Positions 58,521-64,000 of a DNA stretch of 64,000 bases are shown piece after piece. Source of the DNA: Campylobacterota bacterium (lineage in GTDB: Bacteria > Babelota > Babeliae > Babelales > RVW-14); assembly GCA_020633995.1 (NCBI GenBank), contig JACKCO010000004.1, forward strand, positions 186,001 to 250,000. The letters run 5' to 3'. A model generated the notes under the pieces. That model had not been told where the DNA came from, ran no database searches, and saw nothing but the letters and a program-made list of their open reading frames with translations. Each line of letters opens with the position of its first letter. The stretch's first letter is position 1. The translations under genes and the position numbers were made by a program.

Positions 58521-60187
58521 TGCCAAAGCTCCGGTAAAGGCGAATAGGTACTGGCTGACGGTGTGCTGATGTGCATCAACTTTGCAAGTGTGACGGGTAG
58601 CTGCGGTGACCAGACCTTTTCGTTGACGGTTTTGTTTTCATATTTACCTTTTTGATACACAACGATTGGAACTTGTGTGTCGTAGCGGTAGGGTGAAAGG
58701 TGTGCGGTGCCGGTCGGGTAATTGGTGAGCTGACAGTACGGTTGTGGTTGACAGATAATATCACCCATACGATCTTTGTACATTTGTGTTTGGTAAAAAC
58801 GTTCAGCCTGGTGTTGTTTACAATGTCTGTCTGCAAGTTCGTCCTTTGTCCAAACGCGTTTGATCCCTTCCATTTCGCCTAGTTTGGCTTTAAGTTCGTT
58901 TAACAGTTTTTCTTGATCTTGTTTGGTTAGGGCAATAAAGGCATCATCATCTAAGCGAAAGTAGGTTGGTTCAAAACCAACGACAATGTCTTTGATGCCC
59001 ATGATGTATTCAATATGTTCATTAAGCTGTTTGACCAACTCTGGGCCAAGCAAGCGCCTGGCTTGCGTGTAGCCACGCTTGTGCATTAGTTCGGGAATTG
59101 GGCACATGCCATGGTCGGCAGTGAAGACAAATAGGCAACGTTGCAAGCCAACTTTGCGTTGACAAAAGGTCATGAACTCTTGGATTTGTTTATCAATGTG
59201 GTAGATGGTGTCAATAACTTCAAGGCTGTCTGGTCCATAAATGTGTGCGACAAGATCAAGATTGCTCAGGCTGATCCAGAGCAGCATACGGTCATTTTGT
59301 TTGACAAGGTTTGCTCTGACGCATGCTTGAGCTAGATCAAATAATTTTTGTCCTGCGATTGGTGTTTTTAAGAAGAGTTCATACGGGCTGCGTGGTTTGT
59401 GACTTTGCACGTCGATAGATTTTTCGTGAGCCAGACTAAATGTAAATCCCGCATAATCGTAGTTGTCAATGAACGGAAATTGATACGCTTCGTGTCGACG
59501 ACCGTAGACCGTTTTCCATTTCTTTTTTTTGGCCTTGGCAAAGTTCGCCTTTTTATTGAACGTTGTTAACCAGTCGGGCAATGTTTGAAAGTAGTCAGTA
59601 GTTGAGGTGAACTGACCTGCGTGTGGGTCAAACCAAATTGCTTTGCCCATGCGTGTTGCACATGAAAGTGCAGGGTATGATTTTAAAGCAAGCGCAAAGG
59701 CTTTGTATTGAGTATGCGTTGTGGACTGAAATATAAATTGATCACTGAGTGAGTCAACGGCTGTATTGCGCGAAGACTTACCATCTTTGTAGGCTTGTGC
59801 ATCGGTAATGACTGCGGCTTTGGGATGATCGTCATCTTCATAGGCAACTTTTTTACCGTCTTGGTCAAGCCATTGATTGAGCACAGCGCCATGGTCTTTG
59901 GGGAGTGTTCCGGTTGAGAGTGCATTGTGTCCGGGTGTTGTTTCCGGAATTGCGTGGGGGTGATAGGCGTGTGTGTACACGATGCCTTGGTCAAACAATG
60001 TTTTTAAACCATAGCGAAAATGTTTGCGTAGTTTGGGAAGATACTGCGAGCCGAATGAGTCTGCAATAATGACCACCGTAAGCGGCGGGGTCATATTTTT
60101 TGTTTCTGCTTTGACGTGCGCTGTGAGCAACAGAAGTGGTAGCAGTGCAGCGATGAATATGCAGCGATAGTGCGTTCGTTTTGCCAT
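58517..60187 (-). CDS. alkaline-phosphatase-superfamily enzyme (PafA/nucleotide-pyrophosphatase type), second copy
   Basis: 556 residues; AAGGACACCC precedes the ATG. Signal peptide (HYRCIFIAALLPLLLLTAHVKA). The same set of motifs as the neighbouring copy: Asp in VVIIADSFG, nucleophile Thr in PETTPGHNALSTG, Asp/His in DLVAHIYGPDSLEV, Asp-His in TADHGMCPIPE and late His in TGTAHLSPYRYDTQVP. The C-terminus LAKLMHISTPSASTYSPLP matches the end of the other copy (LAKLLRISAPSACVDPALPG), so the two arose by duplication. They overlap by 4 bp and form an operon. Divergence in the loop between the nucleophile and the next metal site suggests different substrates. Confidence 0.85.
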   Translation of the reverse strand: MAKRTHYRCIFIAALLPLLLLTAHVKAETKNMTPPLTVVIIADSFGSQYLPKLRKHFRYGLKTLFDQGIVYTHAYHPHAIPETTPGHNALSTGTLPKDHGAVLNQWLDQDGKKVAYEDDDHPKAAVITDAQAYKDGKSSRNTAVDSLSDQFIFQSTTHTQYKAFALALKSYPALSCATRMGKAIWFDPHAGQFTSTTDYFQTLPDWLTTFNKKANFAKAKKKKWKTVYGRRHEAYQFPFIDNYDYAGFTFSLAHEKSIDVQSHKPRSPYELFLKTPIAGQKLFDLAQACVRANLVKQNDRMLLWISLSNLDLVAHIYGPDSLEVIDTIYHIDKQIQEFMTFCQRKVGLQRCLFVFTADHGMCPIPELMHKRGYTQARRLLGPELVKQLNEHIEYIMGIKDIVVGFEPTYFRLDDDAFIALTKQDQEKLLNELKAKLGEMEGIKRVWTKDELADRHCKQHQAERFYQTQMYKDRMGDIICQPQPYCQLTNYPTGTAHLSPYRYDTQVPIVVYQKGKYENKTVNEKVWSPQLPVTLAKLMHISTPSASTYSPLPELWQ

Positions 60188-60291
60188 GGGTGTCCTTTTT
60201 TATTTTTTAATTACTTTGTTGATGTGATTTGAGTAAAATCATAGGCACGTGATGATGGTAAAATAAAGTTTTTAATAAAATTGCAAGCGAG

Positions 60292-61281
60292 ATGACCCAA
60301 AAGTGTGTTGTGCTGGTTATTGTCTTTTTTATTGGGATTTACAGTCTTGGCAATAGTGCCCATTGCTTGCATGTGACGTGCGCCAGTGATGTTGAAAATA
60401 TATTGCAGTCTAAAAAAATCTGGCTGCATATGCAACTCGAGCAGACTGAGCGGGGTATTGTTAAAGATTCATTGCGTTTTTCCATTGATACACCGTGTGT
60501 GACCCTGCAAAGCTGGCGTGCAACACGTAACCCAGTTGTCGTGTATGATCAAGCATTTCGGAAAAATAAAAAACTTTTGATCGATTCTTGTGACTGTTGG
60601 CTTCAACTTGACTTTGTGCTACAGCAGCCAATGCTGTGTGAACAGAGTTTGCGCCAAAGTTGTGTGTACGTTGCTTGTTTGGTTTGCCAGCATGATAACA
60701 CAACAATGCCGGTCAATGTATGTGTGCCTCTCTGGCGTGAGGCAAATGTTTTGGCATGTGAGTGTAGACAAGATGTGTGCGATGATGAGTTTTTGCAAAG
60801 CAACACGTGTGCTATGTTTATCAACCAGCGACAAGACGCTGTGGATGGCGAGTTTAAGATTCTGGATACACTTGAGCGCAATTGGCGTGAGGTGCGCTGC
60901 GAGTGGGAGCACGGTTTACGGACAACGACATTTAAAAAATATTATGTGTTGTTGATCATGGTTATGTTTGCTTATCTGATGGGGTTGTTGTGGCTTTCTC
61001 CGCTTGCACGGTTAGTAGTCATTGATTTTTTGTTTTTTGATTGCGGCAAGGTATTGCTGTTTGTTTGGCTGCTGTGTACAACGACCTTTTTGTATTCCAT
61101 CATGCCTGTGTGGTTTGTGCGCATGCTTCAGCTGTTGGTGGTATTTTGTGCCGCAAGTTATTTTTCTATTTCGGCCTTATATGCAACTTTTTTAAAGCGT
61201 AAGTGGTATGGGTTACTTGGCAGCATCTTGTTTTCGTCGTGCCTGCCGTTATGTGTTCGAGTAATTATTGCATTTTTGTAG
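60292..61281 (+). CDS. exported Cys-rich domain fused to four membrane helices, unknown function
   Basis: 329 residues. A signal peptide (TQKCVVLVIVFFIGIYSLGN) is followed by about 185 residues of extracytoplasmic domain with more than ten Cys (for example CDCWLQLDF, CLVCQHDN, CECRQDVC). Then come four membrane helices from about residue 215 (YVLLIMVMFAYLMGLLWLSP, VLLFVWLLCTTTFLYSI, LQLLVVFCAASYFSISA, LLGSILFSSCLPLCVRVIIA). The soluble domain ends in a pattern (VYVACLVCQHDNTTMPVNVCVPL) a little like the N-terminal domain of the thiol:disulfide carrier DsbD, and the whole protein may be a shortened DsbD-like relative, but the C-x-x-C membrane pair of DsbD is missing. Confidence in the family is low. 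Its 3' end overlaps the convergent ankyrin gene by 33 bp. Confidence 0.6.
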   Translation: MTQKCVVLVIVFFIGIYSLGNSAHCLHVTCASDVENILQSKKIWLHMQLEQTERGIVKDSLRFSIDTPCVTLQSWRATRNPVVVYDQAFRKNKKLLIDSCDCWLQLDFVLQQPMLCEQSLRQSCVYVACLVCQHDNTTMPVNVCVPLWREANVLACECRQDVCDDEFLQSNTCAMFINQRQDAVDGEFKILDTLERNWREVRCEWEHGLRTTTFKKYYVLLIMVMFAYLMGLLWLSPLARLVVIDFLFFDCGKVLLFVWLLCTTTFLYSIMPVWFVRMLQLLVVFCAASYFSISALYATFLKRKWYGLLGSILFSSCLPLCVRVIIAFL

Positions 61282-62175
61282 CGCCTTAGAAGGGTCTTTA
61301 CGTGTTGTATTGGCAGGCCTAGAAGTTTGTGGCAAGATCAGCGACTTATACCGGTCTGCATCATAGCCAAGCATCATCTCAATGGGGCTCAAACCGCCGT
61401 TGTTTGTGGCAAAGGTATTGGCATTATTTTCAAGGAGCAAGGTGATCAAGTCATTAAATTTTTGATCAACCGCATAATGCAATGGTGTGTTGCCATGAGC
61501 GTCTTGAGCATCGATATTTGCATCATGGTCAAGTAAAAGTTGGGTAGCGAAGACAGATCCTTTTTGAACGGCATTGTGCAGTGGTGTGAGCTGTGTTGTA
61601 GTGCATACGCAGTTTGCATCTGCACCGTGTTGAAGTAAAAGGGTAATGAGTTCCTCATCTGCCTTGAGTATGGCGTGAAAAAGAGGCGTTACGCCAAGGA
61701 AATTTTTTATTTCAGGGTTTGCTCCTGCAACAAGTAGTTGTTGGGCAACAGTATAATTGTTTCGATCAATTGCGGTAAAGAGTGGGGTTTGTCCTGAGAG
61801 ATTTTGCATATCTACGTTAACGTCATAGTAGTCAATAAGTACGCCCGCAAGCTGTGGGCCATATTCTTGGTCACGCGCTGCCTCATGAAGGAGCGTGTTT
61901 TTTAGCCCTTGTTCAGTGGCATGCGGGCTTAAGACGTTGGAGAAAAAGTTGATGATATTTTGCGCTGTACCACTTTCTAAGGCAAGGGTCAATTCTTGAA
62001 GGTCTTTTTTTGTATAGATTGTGCGCAATTCAGTTTTGCTTTGATTGTAATCTTGCTCAATGGCCACATGCTGCTGCATAGACAAGCGGGGCGTGGATGC
62101 CACACAAAAGCAGGATGTATGCATTAAAAGAAAACAACAGCTATATATTTTTTTTTGTATGCTAAAAAAGTTCAT
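61249..62175 (-). CDS. secreted ankyrin-repeat protein with about six repeats
   Basis: 308 residues; signal peptide (SIQKKIYSCCFLLMHTSCFCVA). The best-preserved ankyrin protein of the window: NTLLHEAARDQEYGPQLAGVL, GQTPLFTAIDRNNYTVAQQLL, GVTPLFHAILKADEELITLL, LTPLHNAVQKGSVFATQLLL, GNTPLHYAVDQKFNDLITLL and a last partial repeat (GLSPIEMML). The stack should form a curved protein-binding surface. A short Thr/Arg/Lys-rich tail ends the protein. It follows another ankyrin gene by 23 bp and is last in an operon starting with an LptB-like gene. Target unknown; export suggests a host or envelope target. Confidence 0.85.
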   Translation of the reverse strand: MNFFSIQKKIYSCCFLLMHTSCFCVASTPRLSMQQHVAIEQDYNQSKTELRTIYTKKDLQELTLALESGTAQNIINFFSNVLSPHATEQGLKNTLLHEAARDQEYGPQLAGVLIDYYDVNVDMQNLSGQTPLFTAIDRNNYTVAQQLLVAGANPEIKNFLGVTPLFHAILKADEELITLLLQHGADANCVCTTTQLTPLHNAVQKGSVFATQLLLDHDANIDAQDAHGNTPLHYAVDQKFNDLITLLLENNANTFATNNGGLSPIEMMLGYDADRYKSLILPQTSRPANTTRKDPSKALQKCNNYSNT

Positions 62176-62198
62176 GCTCCTTGCTCCTCTTTTTATCT

Positions 62199-63320
62199 TT
62201 AACTATCTAGGCCTACCATAAGAAAATCGTAAAGATATGGATTGTTTTCTTTAACATAGTCTAAGTCAATACCGCCATGGTTTTTATGGTTGGTGTTCTT
62301 ATTTTTTATGTCCTGAGGTTTTTGTCCTAAGCAGTTGGCTGTGTGTAAATCTATGTCTTTTAGTTCTGGTATGTTTTTGTATACATCTTGTAATGCTGAA
62401 GTTAATTCTTCATCATTACAATGTGCTGCAAAGTGAAATAGCGTGTTGCAGTGTATGATACTACCGTTTTTAAAGCGTGGCCTAATTGGAATAGGCCCAT
62501 ATTTAGCTGTCATTTCGCCCACTACTTTGAGCAATTTGTATATTGATTGCGCTTGAGCTTGATCGCGACATTTTGCATCTAACATTTTTTCGAAGGCGTA
62601 TTTTCTGTGAGCGTCAGTTATTTGGGTACGTAAACAGAGCATAACTACCTGAGAAAAGTTGCCGATGTGTATCGCCAGGTGTAGTGGGGTCAAATTTGCA
62701 TCATTTGCTTGATTGTGATTGATCTCAAAGCTGGGGGTTGCATCAAAGGCGAAGAGTAGTTGGCGTAAATGGTTTTCTGAATCAAGCATTATGGCTAAAT
62801 GGAGCAGCGTATTACGACGTTTTAGTTGTTGATTGAGTGAACCAAATTTTTTTCTTATTGCACTCACAACAGACAAAAAACGGTAAAGAGCTAATCGCTC
62901 TTGTTCTTCCTTTTCTTTGCTTGCCTTTTGTGCGTGTATCGTTTTTTGCGTCTTTTCTATTCCTGCACGTGAATATTTGAAGAATGCATAATCAAGATGT
63001 GACGAGCAATTGCCAGAGGGCGTTGTATCAATTTCAGCATCAAAGAAGCAGAGCCAATGGGCACTGGTAAAATCGTTTTTATCAATGGCGATGTGCAGTG
63101 GCGTTTGACCGTTCTCATCACGTATATTGGGGTTTGCACCATTTTGCAGTGCTTTGAATACCAGGCTTGGTTTTTTATTAGATAATGCTTCGAATAGGTT
63201 TTTATTTACATTATTGGAATCAACAGAGCGTATTTTGTTACCATCCTCTTTTGCATATACACTACTCCCCCATGTAAAGGCGCAAGCCAGTAGGCCTACG
63301 CCTATCATGGATTTTTTCAT
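62199..63320 (-). CDS. secreted protein with scattered ankyrin repeats
   Basis: 373 residues; AAAGAGAAGTTTA precedes the ATG. Signal peptide (MKKSMIGVGLLACAFTWGSSVYA). Clear repeats: NLFEALSNKKPSLVFKALQNGANPN and GQTPLHIAIDKNDFTSAHWL near the N-terminus, NTLLHLAIMLDSENHLRQLLF in the middle and LTPLHLAIHIGNFSQVVMLC later. Between them are longer unrecognised helical inserts with basic sequence (RAGIEKTQKTIHAQKASKEK). The C-terminus reads CLGQKPQDIKNKNTNHKNHG. Starts 30 bp after the hpf stop. Role unknown, likely host- or envelope-protein binding. Confidence 0.78.
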   Translation of the reverse strand: MKKSMIGVGLLACAFTWGSSVYAKEDGNKIRSVDSNNVNKNLFEALSNKKPSLVFKALQNGANPNIRDENGQTPLHIAIDKNDFTSAHWLCFFDAEIDTTPSGNCSSHLDYAFFKYSRAGIEKTQKTIHAQKASKEKEEQERLALYRFLSVVSAIRKKFGSLNQQLKRRNTLLHLAIMLDSENHLRQLLFAFDATPSFEINHNQANDANLTPLHLAIHIGNFSQVVMLCLRTQITDAHRKYAFEKMLDAKCRDQAQAQSIYKLLKVVGEMTAKYGPIPIRPRFKNGSIIHCNTLFHFAAHCNDEELTSALQDVYKNIPELKDIDLHTANCLGQKPQDIKNKNTNHKNHGGIDLDYVKENNPYLYDFLMVGLDS

Positions 63321-63350
63321 TAAACTTCTCTTTGTATCGTTTAAGTAAAA

Positions 63351-63749
63351 TTATTTTTTTGCTAAATCGTCGGGGTTTGGAATGTTTTCAGTCATTTCCA
63401 ATTCTTTGGTGAAGATTTTTTTGTCGGTATCTGCTTTGCGTTGTTTATCACGCACTTTGGACTTTTCCTTGGTGATGAGTTTTACCATTTTATCAATAGC
63501 ATTATCAACTGACACGTACATGTCAGTGCCTTCATCATGCGCATTGAGGTTAAACTGTGGTGTCTTAACGTGTAGCTCAGCACGATGGTGCGGGTGAAGT
63601 TTGTTTGCCTTCATCCAGAGCTCAACGGTGAATGGTTGCATGCTTTCTTCATCTTTGAAAAAGTCAGCAATTTTTCTTAGCTTTTGACGTGCATGTGACT
63701 CGAGCGGGCCCGAATGGTCCATACTTTGAAACGTTATTTTGATGTCCAT
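63351..63749 (-). CDS. hpf: ribosome hibernation promotion factor (HPF/YfiA family)
   Basis: 132 residues; AAGGGAAAAAC precedes the ATG. N-terminal beta-alpha-beta fold of HPF: MDIKITFQSMDHSGPLESHARQKLRKI, a conserved basic and aromatic core (ELHVKTPQFNLNAHDEGTDMYVSVDNAIDKM), and KLITKEKSKVRDKQRK, which carries the basic helix that sits in the decoding region. HPF-type proteins inactivate ribosomes during starvation or stationary phase. At 132 residues it is the short form, lacking the C-terminal dimerisation domain of the long form. The order lptB-hpf is common in Gram-negative bacteria, though here rpoN, which often lies between, is missing. Confidence 0.92.
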   Translation of the reverse strand: MDIKITFQSMDHSGPLESHARQKLRKIADFFKDEESMQPFTVELWMKANKLHPHHRAELHVKTPQFNLNAHDEGTDMYVSVDNAIDKMVKLITKEKSKVRDKQRKADTDKKIFTKELEMTENIPNPDDLAKK

Positions 63750-63762
63750 GTTTTTCCCTTTT

Positions 63763-64000
63763 TTATTTTGTTAAAAAGCGGTCAGACATTTCCTCATAAA
63801 ATTGAGAACCTAGATATGTTTCTTTAGTATAACGGTTTTGCAAAATTTCTTGAAGTGTACCTGATGTGACGATTTTTCCATCAAGCATAACAAAGACGGT
63901 TTGAGCGATTGAGAGTAGCTGTTCAACGTGATGATCAGAGATCACAACCGTGATGCCACGAGCAACCATCTGAGCAAAGATTTTTTTGAGTTCATAAATC
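63763..64000 (-). CDS. lptB: C-terminal part of ABC transporter ATP-binding protein, LptB-like (partial)
   Basis: About 79 residues remain; the frame is open to the right edge. The visible part has the region after Walker B: YELKKIFAQMVARGITVVIS, the H-loop (ISDHHVEQLLSIA), VFVMLDGKIVTSGTLQEIL and a final YLGSQF. In LptB the corresponding sequence reads L-I-T-D-H-N-V-x-E-x-L and ends with Y-L-G-x-x-F, so the match is good. LptB powers lipopolysaccharide transport to the outer membrane with LptFG and LptC. It heads an operon with hpf and two ankyrin genes. As only the end is seen, a related branched-chain amino acid ATPase (LivG/LivF) is not fully excluded. Confidence 0.75.
   Translation of the reverse strand, partial: IYELKKIFAQMVARGITVVISDHHVEQLLSIAQTVFVMLDGKIVTSGTLQEILQNRYTKETYLGSQFYEEMSDRFLTK

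Noticed and set aside
1..64000. Insertion sequences, prophage, rRNA or toxin-antitoxin pairs
   Set aside because: No transposase, integrase, phage structural gene, rRNA segment or paired small toxin-antitoxin genes could be recognised. The Fic gene has no adjacent small antitoxin gene; it carries the inhibitory motif itself.

Overview
The window reads as a chromosomal piece of a small-genome, Gram-negative-type, host-associated bacterium. No rRNA, transposase, phage or CRISPR locus is visible. Housekeeping genes are single copies in tight operons. A large share of the rest encodes proteins with signal peptides that carry ankyrin repeats, tectonin-like repeats or long coiled coils. This mix, with an LptB-like ATPase (outer membrane implied), fits the intracellular, protist-associated phylum Dependentiae (TM6) best. 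That placement is my inference from gene content; other amoeba-associated lineages are not excluded.

Layout. 0-6.5 kb: the start of a membrane protein, a periplasmic binding protein, a secreted Zn-phospholipase-like protein, a tectonin-like repeat protein and a three-gene ankyrin operon. 6.9-9.4 kb: uvrA. 9.6-10.2 kb: a secreted ankyrin-like protein. 10.4-17.0 kb: a tightly packed four-gene operon of unrecognised exported or membrane proteins, the last with a P-loop. 17.0-24.2 kb: lysS-recJ, a tiny basic secreted protein, rapZ with an ftsB/divIC-like gene, a CtpA protease and three tRNAs (His, Pro, Arg). 24.2-31.9 kb: a membrane coiled-coil protein, a dicarboxylate/glutamate symporter, a MazG-like enzyme, a small membrane protein, PBP2 and an RMD1/DUF155-like protein. 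31.9-38.0 kb: a MATE-gatC-gatA-dusB-mreC operon followed by two more Arg tRNAs and a secreted protein.

38.5-56.6 kb is the most unusual part. Nine genes on the minus strand encode exported, Lys/Glu/Ala-rich coiled-coil proteins. Most have one glycine-rich membrane helix preceded by a basic cluster and followed by an acidic tail. Three share a C-terminal domain of about 85 residues that I do not recognise. Two opposite-strand genes, a Fic enzyme and an AAA/DUF4143 ATPase, interrupt the array, each behind its own repeat-type regulatory sequence. The gaps are filled with GC-rich palindromes, most with 8-nt arms around a 6-nt loop.

56.8-64 kb: two tandem alkaline-phosphatase-superfamily enzymes, a Cys-rich membrane protein, two secreted ankyrin proteins, hpf and the 3' end of an lptB-like gene.

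Taken together, the core genes cover DNA repair (uvrA, recJ), translation (lysS, gatCA, dusB, hpf, tRNAs) and envelope growth (PBP2, MreC, FtsB/DivIC-like, RapZ, LptB-like). The accessory genes look like a surface or secreted repertoire suited to life inside or on a eukaryotic host. Gene starts were re-chosen where a Shine-Dalgarno sequence pointed to an internal start codon.
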